From: Murimonas intestini | Lineage (GTDB): Bacteria > Bacillota > Clostridia > Lachnospirales > Lachnospiraceae | NCBI GenBank assembly: GCA_003148945.1 | Contig: QGGY01000002.1 | Location: 248,001 to 312,000, forward strand | Reading direction: 5' to 3' | DNA length: 64,000 nucleotides | Part shown: positions 44,020 through 52,575 of the stretch, one piece after another | How the letters are laid out: every line of letters begins with the position of its first letter | Position numbering within the stretch: position 1 is the first letter of the stretch | The notes under the pieces: generated by a model | What the model was told of the DNA's origin: nothing | The model's database searches: none | What the model saw: the letters and a program-made list of their open reading frames with translations, nothing else | Position numbers and translations under genes: made by a program

Positions 44020-44517
44020 ATGCACAAACTGATCATACTCAGAGGAAATTCCGGCAGTGGAAAGACATCTGTTGCGAAAGCACTGCAGATCAAATTTGGA
44101 CCTAATACTATGTTACTTTCACATGATATGATCCGTATGGATATGCTGCATGTATGGAGTACAGAGGGAATCATCAAATCTGAGCCATTGATGATAAATC
44201 TGCTCAAATATGGCAAAGCTAATTCAGAAATCACAATAATGGAAGGTATCCTTCCGGCAGACGCATATAATAGATTGTTTGAGACTGCTGTAGAAGAATA
44301 TGGGCAGAATATTTTTGCTTATTACTATGATTTACCATTTGAAGAAACTTTGATAAGGCACAGCACAAAACCTAATCGAAATGACTTTGGAGAAGCCGAC
44401 ATGAGACGATGGTGGAGAGAAAAGGATTACTTGCCTATGATTTCAGAGAAAATAATATCCAATGATTTAAGTCTTGAAGATGCAGTGTCGATGATCTATA
44501 ACCAGGTATGTAATTAA
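44020..44517 (+). CDS. P-loop kinase (zeta-toxin/AAA_33-like)
   Basis: A 165-residue small-molecule kinase-like protein. Walker A is ILRGNSGSGKTSVAKAL. LSHDMIRMDML follows and ITIMEGILPADAYNRLFETA is like the second strand of zeta-type or chloramphenicol-type phosphotransferases. RRWWREKDYLP may form a lid. The substrate is unknown. There is no antitoxin-like gene directly upstream. The gene is monocistronic with its own promoter. Confidence 0.8.
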   Translation: MHKLIILRGNSGSGKTSVAKALQIKFGPNTMLLSHDMIRMDMLHVWSTEGIIKSEPLMINLLKYGKANSEITIMEGILPADAYNRLFETAVEEYGQNIFAYYYDLPFEETLIRHSTKPNRNDFGEADMRRWWREKDYLPMISEKIISNDLSLEDAVSMIYNQVCN

Positions 44518-44853
44518 AAACAGGCGTTTCCTGCAAATTCAAAATATCAATATTATATTTTTCCAGAAATTCTTTTAATTCATACTTCTTTTGAAACCTC
44601 TTAATCCATTTATATTCCATGTCGCAAGTACCATCAGTGATTTCCTCCCTAATATAACTCAAGTATAGCAGAATCTCACAGTTCAGGCAATATTGTTACT
44701 CCTCACTCCGTGATCATTAACATGCTTAAAAATCCCTCCCGAAAAGGTGGCGTGTGAACCATAACTTATGTTATTATGATTCTGTTACTGAACGTCAGCT
44801 TAAGATTGCTGGTCCGTTTTATAAAAATAACAGTTGAACCATGAGGAAAATTT
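44518..44853. other. Intergenic stretch, no gene supported
   Basis: AT-rich region between the P-loop kinase and the AraC gene. A 75-codon minus-strand frame (44435-44662) lacks a ribosome site and overlaps the kinase gene, so I do not call it. The AraC promoter must lie in the last 150 bases but no clear -35 box is visible. Confidence 0.4.
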
Positions 44854-45738
44854 ATGAGATATGAAGACACAGAGCTGCCTGTGGTGCTGGATGTCGGACA
44901 GATAATCAGCTTCCACTATTTCGAGTATGTGAAGGATTTCCAGGGTGTGGGGGAAAGCCATGATTTCTGGGAATTTGTATATGTGGATTACGGTGAGATA
45001 TGGATACAGGCCGATGAAGAGCGTATCCTGCTCTGCAGCCAGGAAGGTTATCTGCACCGTCCCGGACAGTATCACAATATATATGCTGCAGGTGTGTTTG
45101 CCAGTGTTTTTATCTTCAGCTTCCGCAGCCGCAGCCATAGCCTCCGGCATTTGGAATGCCGCCGCCATCCCGTCTCCCGCTGGGGAAAAGATGCGCTGGC
45201 AGTACTTCTGCGCACTGGCAAAGAGTTTTTAGAAGAACCATATGATGATTTTGGGCAGGAAAAACTCCGTTGGAAACCTGATGTTCCGGAAACAGCCGGA
45301 CAGCTGCTGAAGAACCGGATTGAAAACTTTCTCCTGCTTCTTCTCCAGGAGAGCCGGGAAGATGCACAGGATACTGCTGACAGGCATTATCAGGAACCCA
45401 GAGGCCGTGAAACCGTTGAAAAGGTAACCGGGATCCTTTCAGAAAATCTGTATGGCAGTATTGCTCTGGAACAGGTGGCCGGGCAGTCTGCCCTGTCTCA
45501 GAGCTATATAGAAAAAATATTTAAAAAGCATCTTGGCACTACAGTCATGGACTATTACCATCGCCTTAAGATTGCCCGTGCCAGGGAACTGATCAGTGAA
45601 GAAGAGCTGACATTCACTGAGATCGGCGATAAGTTAGGCTATGGATCCATTCACAATTTCTCGCGTGTATTTAAAAAATATACAGGGATGACCCCAAGCG
45701 GATATCAGAAGACAGTCCAAAGCAAGGGCCTGCTATAG
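44854..45738 (+). CDS. AraC-family regulator
   Basis: A 294-residue activator. The N-terminal cupin-like sensor reads HDFWEFVYVDYGEIWIQADE and GYLHRPGQYHN. The C-terminal pair of helix-turn-helix motifs is LYGSIALEQVAGQSALSQSY and FTEIGDKLGYGSIHNFSRVF followed by KKYTGMTPSGYQ. ATG 44854 follows GAGGAAA. It lies 116 bases upstream of the Gfo/Idh gene, in the same direction, and the intergenic direct repeats (45755-45787) look like its binding site. The inducer is likely a sugar or polyol. Confidence 0.92.
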   Translation: MRYEDTELPVVLDVGQIISFHYFEYVKDFQGVGESHDFWEFVYVDYGEIWIQADEERILLCSQEGYLHRPGQYHNIYAAGVFASVFIFSFRSRSHSLRHLECRRHPVSRWGKDALAVLLRTGKEFLEEPYDDFGQEKLRWKPDVPETAGQLLKNRIENFLLLLLQESREDAQDTADRHYQEPRGRETVEKVTGILSENLYGSIALEQVAGQSALSQSYIEKIFKKHLGTTVMDYYHRLKIARARELISEEELTFTEIGDKLGYGSIHNFSRVFKKYTGMTPSGYQKTVQSKGLL

Positions 45739-45754
45739 ATAGTATAGTTGTAAA

Positions 45755-45811
45755 TTTGATAAATACTGTCGCATTTTTGATAAATACAAAACTACATATT
45801 CCATCTATACT
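45755..45811 (+). promoter_or_regulatory. AraC-type direct-repeat operator and promoter of the Gfo/Idh gene
   Basis: TTTGATAAATAC occurs twice (45755-45766 and 45776-45787), 21 bp apart, so both lie on the same DNA face. The -10 TATACT is at 45806-45811 with no good -35; the second repeat covers that position. This is the usual layout of an AraC-activated promoter. Confidence 0.78.
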
Positions 45812-45854
45812 GGACTTAAAATAATAGTGCGCTCAGCGCTGTAAGGAGGTAATT

Positions 45855-46916
45855 ATGAAAGAACAGTTGAAGATGGCGGTTGTGGGATTAGGTACCTGGG
45901 GTGAAAACCATATACAGATCTATCAGGATGACCCTTTTGTGACAGTAACGGCAGTCTGTGACCAGAACCCTGAACGTGCCGCCGGGATTGCAGAAAAGTA
46001 CGGGATCAGCCAGTACTATACGGATTATGAAGAGATGTTTGACAAAGCAGATATGGATGCCGTGGCAATTGTAACACCAGATTTTGCCCACAAAGATATT
46101 GCAGTATCGGCTGCCAGACACGGCAAACACATGCTGATTGAAAAGCCACTGGCCACTACGGCAGATGATGTCAGGGTCATGGTGGATGAAATCAACAGAT
46201 GCGGGGTCAGGGCAATGGTGGATCTGCATAACCGCTTCAGTCCGCCCTTCCATGCGGCCTGGCAGTCTATCCGGAACGGAAACCTGGGTGAGGCCTACAG
46301 CGGGTATTTCCGTCTGAATGATATAAAATGGGTAGCCACAGACCTGCTCCCATGGGCTGCCGGTTCCTCTATCCTGTGGTTTCTGGGAAGCCACAGCCTG
46401 GATACTCTCCGATGGCTGTTTCAGGATGATGTCGTTCGTGTATACAGCGTCAGCCGTTCCGGAATCCTAAAAGGGATGGGTGTGGATACCGTGGATGAAT
46501 ACATGACCACCCTGGAATTTTCCAGAGGAGCCATTGTACAGATGGAAAACGGGTGGATCACCCCTAATGCCAACCCATGCGTCAATGATATAAAATGCAA
46601 TATTATGGGAACTAAAGGCATGATCAGCATTGATGCCAGCAATCACACGATGATTCAGGAATATACAGAAAATTCTGTGCGGGTACCTGATGTGATCGTA
46701 AGCAATAAAATATTCGGACGTCCAAAAGGCTTCGCCTATGACAGCATCCGGGCATTTACAGACTGTCTGATAAATAACAGAGAATTCCCTGTAAGCATCA
46801 GTGACGCTGCCAACACTACCCTGACGCTCCTGGCCATTATGGAGTCAGCCGGCACAAGGATGCCTGTAGAAGTACATGGCCTCTACCCGGTAAACTGGAA
46901 GTCAGGTACCCCATAG
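45855..46916 (+). CDS. Gfo/Idh/MocA-family oxidoreductase
   Basis: A 353-residue NAD(P)-dependent sugar or inositol dehydrogenase-like enzyme. The Rossmann start is MAVVGLGTWGENHIQIY, the family motif HGKHMLIEKPLATT carries the catalytic-region Lys (EKP), and SILWFLGSHSLDTLRWLFQD contains the DxxxH-like region. The C-terminal beta-sheet domain follows. AAGGAGGT precedes the ATG. Substrate unknown. It is probably switched on by the adjacent AraC protein. Confidence 0.92.
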   Translation: MKEQLKMAVVGLGTWGENHIQIYQDDPFVTVTAVCDQNPERAAGIAEKYGISQYYTDYEEMFDKADMDAVAIVTPDFAHKDIAVSAARHGKHMLIEKPLATTADDVRVMVDEINRCGVRAMVDLHNRFSPPFHAAWQSIRNGNLGEAYSGYFRLNDIKWVATDLLPWAAGSSILWFLGSHSLDTLRWLFQDDVVRVYSVSRSGILKGMGVDTVDEYMTTLEFSRGAIVQMENGWITPNANPCVNDIKCNIMGTKGMISIDASNHTMIQEYTENSVRVPDVIVSNKIFGRPKGFAYDSIRAFTDCLINNREFPVSISDAANTTLTLLAIMESAGTRMPVEVHGLYPVNWKSGTP

Positions 46917-47066
46917 CAAGCCACAGATACTTGACCCTGGCGGCAAAGCGGCAGGCATTAGACGATCGGGAACAAATATCAAAATCCCCCTGTTCTTCAC
47001 TAATGATATGATACCGCTCAGTCAGACGAGCTGCATAACATTATGAAAAGCAGGGGGCAAAGCATA

Positions 47067-47828
47067 TTATTTATTTTTTTTCTTTCTCTGAAGCCGGATT
47101 CCTATAATAAGGAATATAACTGCAATTACAAGAGTACCCAGGCCATTTCCAACAAAAGTGATCATAAAATCAGCTCCGTTTGAATAACCGCCTGCTAAAA
47201 CATTTGTCAGGATATTTGCCGGTATCACTAAAAACAGGACCACTGCAATCACAAGGACTATATTTGCGCTTGTAAACATTTTGCATGCGACTCCGATCCA
47301 GAGGACAGCAGTCCACATCAATGCGATAGGAAGACCCGGCGTCCAGAACCACATATCTCCTATTCCCATCAGTCCATACAACACTCCCTGTATAAGTCCC
47401 AACAGCAGTATGCTGCACAGATTTAGTACAGCTAATCCCTTGACTATTCTATGGTTTCCCGCACCCATGGCTATATAGACAGGGATACATGCAGTTGCGA
47501 TCCCGCCGGTCACGATCAGAGACCAGGTAAGCCCATGGTCCACTGCCAGATTTACAATAATACAAGTCAGCACAGCTATAGCACCCAGGATATACAGGAT
47601 ATCTGCTGCAAACCGGGTCTTTGATTTTTTCAGGAATTTTTTAAAATCCTTAACCTCAGGAGCAGTCTCAACCTCTACCTTCTGGCTCATCTGCCTGTAG
47701 ACCTCACGGCATTCACTGCATTCTTCCAAATGTTCCCGTATTGCCTGGTCTGATGCCTCACTCGTCATTCTTTCAATATAGACAGGGAGCAGATCCCTTA
47801 TCATACCGCACTCTAATTTTTGTCCCAT
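47067..47828 (-). CDS. Zinc-finger (zf-HC2) anti-sigma-like membrane protein
   Basis: A 253-residue membrane protein that probably holds the adjacent sigma factor inactive. Residues about 8-45 form the anti-sigma zinc-binding domain with the H-x3-C-x2-C motif EHLEECSECREVY. After a linker come six or seven membrane helices (ADILYILGAIAVLTCIIVNL ... LGTLVIAVIFLIIGIRLQ). The start overlaps the sigma gene by 16 bases, so both are translated together. The stimulus is unknown. Confidence 0.87.
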   Translation of the reverse strand: MGQKLECGMIRDLLPVYIERMTSEASDQAIREHLEECSECREVYRQMSQKVEVETAPEVKDFKKFLKKSKTRFAADILYILGAIAVLTCIIVNLAVDHGLTWSLIVTGGIATACIPVYIAMGAGNHRIVKGLAVLNLCSILLLGLIQGVLYGLMGIGDMWFWTPGLPIALMWTAVLWIGVACKMFTSANIVLVIAVVLFLVIPANILTNVLAGGYSNGADFMITFVGNGLGTLVIAVIFLIIGIRLQRKKKNK

Positions 47829-48316
47829 TCTTCTCTTCCTTTCACTAATTTTTGTTTTCCGCGATAAAACGTCACCCTGGCCCAGGTTTCCGTTTTTCCC
47901 ATAATGTTTCCGATCTCCGCAAAGCTGAGTTCTCCTGTCAGCCTTAAATACATCACTTCCCTGGATGCTGCATCAAAATTATGCAGCGCTTTGAACAGTT
48001 CCACCTTTTCCCAATTCAGCAGGTAATCATTCTCTATATTTTCAAATGACTGCACTTCTGTTGTCATTTCCTCCAGAGGAATCATATCCATCTTCTGCCT
48101 CTTCAGTTCTTTGTACCAGAGACGCTTTCCTATCTGGCAGAGCCATACGGATATCTTACACTCTCCGCGAAACCTGTCCAGGCCTTTTGCTGCCTGATAA
48201 AAGGTCTCCTGTGTCAGCTCCTCTGCCAGATCCGCACTATGGGTTAAGCAGAATAGATATTTATATACAGCTTTCACATTCTCTTCATACAGCTTTTCCA
48301 TATCCTGCTTATCCAA
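47813..48316 (-). CDS. ECF-type RNA polymerase sigma factor
   Basis: A 167-residue sigma-70-family factor with only regions 2 and 4. Region 2: YKYLFCLTHSADLAEELTQE and FRGECKISVWLCQIGKRLWY. Region 4: EVMYLRLTGELSFAEIGNIM followed by GKTETWARVTFYRGKQKL. It is followed by its zf-HC2 partner. Upstream on the minus strand, near 48335-48360, TTGTAACG is followed about 17 bases on by CGCACC, which may be an autoregulated ECF promoter, but this is weak. Confidence 0.92.
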   Translation of the reverse strand: MDKQDMEKLYEENVKAVYKYLFCLTHSADLAEELTQETFYQAAKGLDRFRGECKISVWLCQIGKRLWYKELKRQKMDMIPLEEMTTEVQSFENIENDYLLNWEKVELFKALHNFDAASREVMYLRLTGELSFAEIGNIMGKTETWARVTFYRGKQKLVKGREEWDKN

Positions 48317-48677
48317 CTTTTCACCCCCTCAATATATAGGTGCGTTTACCTTGCATTTCGTTACAAGCTTTTTTAACAATTATAAAATTTCTTATTATAC
48401 AATATCATTAATCAGGCAGTATGTCATTTTATCATTCAGGAAAATACCAAGGATATTGGCTTCCATTGCAGTGACTGAAGACAGATTTCATTGGGGCTTT
48501 TACATCAACAGTACCCGGAGAACACAAAGGACACAAACCACACAAAGGAGCAGAAAAGGTCACTCCTATATGAGAGCAGGGTGCCAACAGACCTAGCTCT
48601 CCAATGGTTCAGTTTTGCAGCAAAAAAGCACTACCACCGACCAGCGATAATGCTTTGATACTCTAAATGGGCAAGGA
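48317..48677. other. Intergenic stretch, no gene supported
   Basis: Contains the likely sigma-factor promoter at its left end. The rest has short frames only and no recognisable RNA or repeat that I can support. Confidence 0.4.
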
Positions 48678-48890
48678 TTATTCCTCCCATTTTTCCCTAA
48701 GATAATACCCTATCACTTTTATGATCTTCTCTGCGTTTTCGATATCACGGCAAAATCGTCATAATCTGCCTTTTCACGCAGACGGAACGCGGTGTCATTT
48801 TCCATCCCGCAACAGCATACCCGCAGAATCCAGATCATCCTTTGCACTCTCAAAACGGTATTTTGACAGATCCTTTACGCTGCCTTCCAC
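48678..48890 (-). pseudogene. HEPN-domain gene remnant next to MNT gene
   Basis: On the minus strand directly overlapping the MNT stop, a frame from about 48890 reads VKDLSKYRFESAKDDLDSAG then MLLRDGK and stops; this is the N-terminus of a HEPN protein. Shortly after, in other frames, come LREKADYDDFAVISK and ENAEKIIKVIGYYLREK, the usual HEPN C-terminal end. About half of the domain, with the catalytic R-x4-6-H motif, is missing, and there is at least one frameshift. The toxin-like partner is therefore dead. Confidence 0.72.
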
Positions 48891-49201
48891 AATACAACCC
48901 CCTCCCTCGTTACGTTCTGATAGAATGGCGTTACTTTCTGCCACCTGCAGAAGGTATCATAATCTATGTCTATTACTGAAAATACCTTATCGTACTCAAG
49001 GTTCATGTCAACAATAAAATCGGACAACTTATCTTCGGTCTCTTCATCCAGATTTCCCTGCATCAGTATTGCCACGTCCACATCGGACTCTTCCGTATTT
49101 GTTCCTCTGGCTGCGGAACCATATAAAATAATGCTGATCACTTTGTTTTCTATGACTCCAAGGATTCCCTTTACTAATTCCATCAAAATCTTTTCATCCA
49201 T
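48875..49201 (-). CDS. MNT-type minimal nucleotidyltransferase
   Basis: A 108-residue nucleotidyltransferase of the MNT/HEPN antitoxin class, which AMPylates and silences HEPN RNases. The core is SIILYGSAARGTNTEESDVD with GSxAR and the DxD pair (DVDVAI). ATG 49201 has GGAAGGAGG six bases before it; ATG 49207 abuts that site and is less likely. Its neighbour at 48678-48890 is a ruined HEPN gene, so the antitoxin has outlived its toxin. Confidence 0.88.
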   Translation of the reverse strand: MDEKILMELVKGILGVIENKVISIILYGSAARGTNTEESDVDVAILMQGNLDEETEDKLSDFIVDMNLEYDKVFSVIDIDYDTFCRWQKVTPFYQNVTREGVVLWKAA

Positions 49202-49790
49202 AAGCATCCTCCTTCCTACAAATTCATTATACTAATGGAAAGAATCTGCGTCAACGCTGTATCTGCTATTTATCAACTGGCTTTCACATAGGCTGATTGC
49301 CAGCTTACTTTTCTCAACGGTCCCTTTTATGGATAATCAAAATTCTTATGAGTTTCTAAAACAAAAACCAAGGCCAAAACAGCATCCTGTAAACAGTTCT
49401 GCTATTCTGGCCTTATCATATACACATGCCTGCACCTAATAGCCTGATCTTTAGGATAGACCCGCTTTGCGCGGTAAGCTACAGGTTCTGTGCTAAAGCA
49501 AATGTATTAATATTGATTACCTTTTCGGTTCCGGTTCCTATCGGCTGATTCTTTCCACACTTTCTGACTGCGTCAGCTATATTCCACACTCACTTTGCTC
49601 CACATCTTTAAAAGTTAACTCACACCATTATTCATAAAACAAGCCGATAATAAGAAACCGAATATGTAATCTCTGAAAATTTGCATTTATCTCCATCAGT
49701 ACGGATAACAGCCTGTATCCCACATTAACAGGCATATATACCGGGATGTATTCTTCTGATGTCAGACTTCTGCAATATTTTCTGCGTCTG
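49202..49790. other. 589-base region without a supported gene
   Basis: No frame with a start and ribosome site stands out. On the minus strand near 49620-49770 a 55-codon frame reading LTSEEYIPVYMPVNVGYRLL looks protein-like but has no proper start and may be a remnant. A GC-rich spot at 49460-49480 (CCCGCTTTGCGCGG) could form a small hairpin. Confidence 0.4.
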
Positions 49791-49973
49791 TTAGTCTTTA
49801 TATATTGCTACTGTATCTTCTTCTCTCAGCCATTTCAGGACTTCATCAGGTGTGTCCAGTTCATGCATTCCCCAAGGCATGCTTTTTCCAACAGTTCCTT
49901 TTACAACTCCTTCTGCTTTTTCCTGCAGCATTGAAGAAAATTTCTTCTTTAACTCTTCTCTGTTTAACATCAC
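49791..49973 (-). CDS. 60-codon peptide gene under LytTR-type promoter
   Basis: A small protein of 60 residues, without Cys. The N-terminal half is helical and charged (REELKKKFSSMLQEKAEGVV); the second half reads KGTVGKSMPWGMHELDTPDE then VLKWLREEDTVAIYKD. The start is GTG (49973) or the next ATG, with GAAGGAGAG upstream. What makes it credible is its promoter (50016-50075), a near copy of the one driving the ABC operon at 52690. It could be a signal peptide precursor, bacteriocin or regulator. There is no classical signal peptide or clear double-Gly leader. I do not recognise the family. Confidence 0.6.
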   Translation of the reverse strand: MMLNREELKKKFSSMLQEKAEGVVKGTVGKSMPWGMHELDTPDEVLKWLREEDTVAIYKD

Positions 49974-50015
49974 TATTTAATCTCTCCTTCACTCACAATT
50001 TAATAGTATGTTCTG

Positions 50016-50075
50016 ATTCTAGCACAGATTGGAATTTTTGAGTGAATCTGTCATAAAATAGCCTTTTTCTGTCAT
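50016..50075 (-). promoter_or_regulatory. LytTR-type operator-promoter A, driving the 60-codon gene
   Basis: On the minus strand ATGACAGA occurs at 50075-50068 and 50054-50047, 21 bp apart, followed by TTCAC, 25 bases between the second repeat and the -10, then TCTGTGC-TAGAAT (-10 at 50021-50016). No -35 box. The same parts with the same spacings occur at 52516-52575. Confidence 0.82.
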
Positions 50076-50179
50076 TTGCGCATGATCCTGCTTCATTCTG
50101 CTGCTCTTTTCCCCGAAAACGCCCTTATATTTTTATTCCCAACGCATCCTTATAGTTTAAAATTGCAATCTCTATGCCG

Positions 50180-50208
50180 TTTACATTCCTATCACCAAAT
50201 GCTATAAT
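50180..50208 (+). promoter_or_regulatory. Promoter of the LytTR kinase/regulator pair
   Basis: TTTACA (50180-50185), 17 bases, extended -10 TGC-TATAAT (50203-50208). Start codon of the kinase about 50 bases downstream. Confidence 0.8.
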
Positions 50209-50260
50209 CTTAGCACTGATAAAAGTGGAACTTTTGTTAATTACATAAGAAGGGGATTTT

Positions 50261-51565
50261 ATGGATCTTTATAATGCACTGTACATTATTTTGAATATTT
50301 TTATACTTTTTGTGCCTTTCGTCTTAATCCTGCCCCAGCGCTTAAAATGGACGCAGTACATAACTATATGGGGCTACATCGCTGTCTGCCGTTTTCTTTT
50401 CGAGAGGTACGGGCAGATAACAACTTTTACAATCATTATCGGCTGTGTCCTCTTAGTAGCTGCTTTCTCACGAAATAAGATGCTCAGCGTGCTCTGTTCA
50501 CTCATCGGCTATATCAGCAATGTATTTCTAAACTATGCATATACTTTTTTAATATACATAATTACAGGAAAGACTATGGAAGATATCGATACCATGCTTT
50601 TGGGCAGTTTTTTATTTTTAATTATTTTTCTGCTTCTTCAGATTGTCCTCCTGCTTTTGCTGCACAAGCTTCTGTTTAGTAAACTGCACTTAATGGATAT
50701 CTCTATTTCACCGAAAAATCTCCGCTATATACTGGCCGACGCTGCACTCTGCGCCGCCATCTTCGTTATTAACTTTGCTTTCGGAGAGACTCTTGGATAT
50801 CCTCTTTCCTTTATCGCCATTAACTGTCTTCTGTTTGGAATTTATTTTGTATTTACAGTATTTCTGCTGCTGTCCATTGCCAGGACAACACGGCAGGAAG
50901 CAAATATGAAGTTTCTTAAGGACCAGTATAATACCCTGCAGGAATACACAGCCCGTGTGGAGGAAACTTACCAGGAGGTCCGCACATTCCGCCATGATTA
51001 TATTAATATACTTTCAACCCTGTATGGGTTTATCCATGACAAGGACTATCAGCAGCTGGAACAATATTTTGAAGAACAGGTGCTGGATACCAGCAGGCAG
51101 TTTGATGCCTCCCAGGCAGAGCTTGGCAAGCTTTCACACATAAGGATAACTGAACTGAAGGGGCTTCTCATGACCAAGTCGATCCGTGCCCTGAATCTTG
51201 GCCTAAACCTGCATCTGGAAATCAATTTTGATTTAGATACGTCAAAAATGGAAAGTATGGACCTGGTACGGCTTTTAGGTATTTATTTTGATAATGCTAT
51301 TGAGGCTGCTGTCTCATCCGCTGATAAAAAAATAATATTTTCCCTTACACAGACAAATAATTTTACTTCAATTATGCTGGCTAATTCCTGTGAAACAGAT
51401 AATCTTTCACTAGACTCACTGAGTACGGCCGGATATTCTACAAAAGGGGAGGAACGCGGTATAGGCCTCTACAATGCGGCAGATATTCTTTCTAAATATC
51501 CTGAGGTCTTTCCAAAAACCTCATTTAAGGATCATCTGTTTATACAAACACTGGAAAATATTTAA
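50261..51565 (+). CDS. AgrC/GHKL-type sensor histidine kinase
   Basis: A 434-residue kinase. Six or seven membrane helices fill residues 1-205 (LYIILNIFILFVPFVLILPQ ... NCLLFGIYFVFTVFLLLSIA). A coiled coil leads to the phosphoacceptor segment VRTFRHDYINILSTLYGFI (about residue 243). The ATPase domain has LVRLLGIYFDNAIEAAVSSA (N box) and GEERGIGLYNAADILSKYP (G box). AAGAAGGGGA precedes the ATG. Together with the regulator 43 bases downstream and the small peptide gene on the other side, the arrangement resembles agr-like peptide sensing, but no AgrB-type protease is visible. Confidence 0.9.
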   Translation: MDLYNALYIILNIFILFVPFVLILPQRLKWTQYITIWGYIAVCRFLFERYGQITTFTIIIGCVLLVAAFSRNKMLSVLCSLIGYISNVFLNYAYTFLIYIITGKTMEDIDTMLLGSFLFLIIFLLLQIVLLLLLHKLLFSKLHLMDISISPKNLRYILADAALCAAIFVINFAFGETLGYPLSFIAINCLLFGIYFVFTVFLLLSIARTTRQEANMKFLKDQYNTLQEYTARVEETYQEVRTFRHDYINILSTLYGFIHDKDYQQLEQYFEEQVLDTSRQFDASQAELGKLSHIRITELKGLLMTKSIRALNLGLNLHLEINFDLDTSKMESMDLVRLLGIYFDNAIEAAVSSADKKIIFSLTQTNNFTSIMLANSCETDNLSLDSLSTAGYSTKGEERGIGLYNAADILSKYPEVFPKTSFKDHLFIQTLENI

Positions 51566-51607
51566 AAACTGCCACAAAAGACCGCTTTTGAAAAATAAGG
51601 AGAAATC

Positions 51608-52366
51608 ATGCTCTCAATATATATCTGTGATGACATTATAGAAATCACCAGCCAGTTTGAAAAATACATAAAAAAATACCTGCTGTGCCGTGATGACGAC
51701 ATGGAACTGGTATGTGCAGCCACAACTCCTGGTGAAGTCCTTGATATCCTTTCCATGAAAGGGCAGTGTAATACCGGCCTGTATTTTCTGGATGTGGATC
51801 TGAAATCTTCCATGGACGGTTTCCAGCTGGCTGCCAGGATCCGGGAAAAAGACCCAAATGGCTTTATTGTATTTATAACAGACCATGGCGAGCGCAGCTG
51901 CGACACTTTCAAGTACCATCTGGAGGCACTGGATTATATCTGCAAGGCAGATATAAATAATATAGAAGAACGGATCCGGGATTGTATAGATCTGGCCTAC
52001 AGGCGATATCAGACTATCTCTTCTGACCCTGAAAAATATTATACGGGCCATGCAGGCAGCAGAAAGTACTTTCTTCCTCTGAAGGATATTCTGTATTTTA
52101 CTACATCTAACACACCTCATCAGCTGAAAGTGCATCTCACATCAGACATCTACTCTGTGCGCGGCGACATAAAAAATATGGAAGCCCAGTTAGATGAACG
52201 TTTTTTCCGTTGTGAGAAATCCTGCCTGGTAAACCTGGAACATGTCAGATATGTGGAAAGGAATACTCGTCTGATAACCCTTGATAATCAAACCCAGATC
52301 CCCATCTCACAGAGCGGGTTAAAACTCTTCCTGAGGAACTATCCTGACTTGATCAGCAAGCCGTAA
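51608..52366 (+). CDS. LytTR-family response regulator
   Basis: A 252-residue regulator. The receiver domain has YICDDIIEITSQ (acidic pair), phosphoacceptor Asp in LYFLDVDLKS, and IVFITDHGE; the LKP motif is replaced around LDYICKADI. The LytTR DNA-binding half reads ILYFTTSNTPHQLKVHL ... FFRCEKSCLVNLEHVRYVER ... IPISQSGLKLF. AAGGAGAAA precedes the ATG. It very likely binds the ATGACAGA direct repeats at 50047-50075 and 52516-52544, which flank this kinase/regulator pair. Confidence 0.92.
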   Translation: MLSIYICDDIIEITSQFEKYIKKYLLCRDDDMELVCAATTPGEVLDILSMKGQCNTGLYFLDVDLKSSMDGFQLAARIREKDPNGFIVFITDHGERSCDTFKYHLEALDYICKADINNIEERIRDCIDLAYRRYQTISSDPEKYYTGHAGSRKYFLPLKDILYFTTSNTPHQLKVHLTSDIYSVRGDIKNMEAQLDERFFRCEKSCLVNLEHVRYVERNTRLITLDNQTQIPISQSGLKLFLRNYPDLISKP

Positions 52367-52394
52367 TTTAATGCAAAATAATAAATAATTCAGA

Positions 52395-52431
52395 GGGCGA
52401 TGCATAACAAATGTATCGCCCGTTTTATTTA
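52395..52431 (+). terminator. Intrinsic terminator after the LytTR regulator
   Basis: GGGCGATGCAT and ATGTATCGCCC form a stem with one mismatch, followed by GTTTTATTT. Confidence 0.82.
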
Positions 52432-52515
52432 ACATGGTATATCAGGAAATATTTCTTATTTATAATTGTTCAATACCTTCACAATTACGTGCAAAAATCC
52501 ATTTAAACTTATCAA

Positions 52516-52575
52516 ATGACAGAAATACATAGGTTAATGACAGATTCACATGCCATTATTACTCTGTGATAGTAT
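52516..52575 (+). promoter_or_regulatory. LytTR-type operator-promoter B, driving the ABC operon
   Basis: ATGACAGA at 52516-52523 and 52537-52544, 21 bp apart, then TTCAC, 25 bases to the -10, and TCTGTGA-TAGTAT (-10 at 52570-52575). It mirrors the promoter at 50016-50075 in every spacing. The transcript leader is about 100 bases. Confidence 0.85.

Noticed and set aside
44435-44662. 75-codon minus-strand frame reading MEYKWIKRFQKKYELKEF
   Set aside because: It overlaps the end of the well-supported P-loop kinase gene in antisense and has no ribosome site. It could be a remnant but nothing proves it.
49620-49780. Minus-strand frame with LTSEEYIPVYMPVNVGYRLL
   Set aside because: Looks protein-like but has no start with ribosome site and a stop just upstream; perhaps a remnant, not a callable gene.
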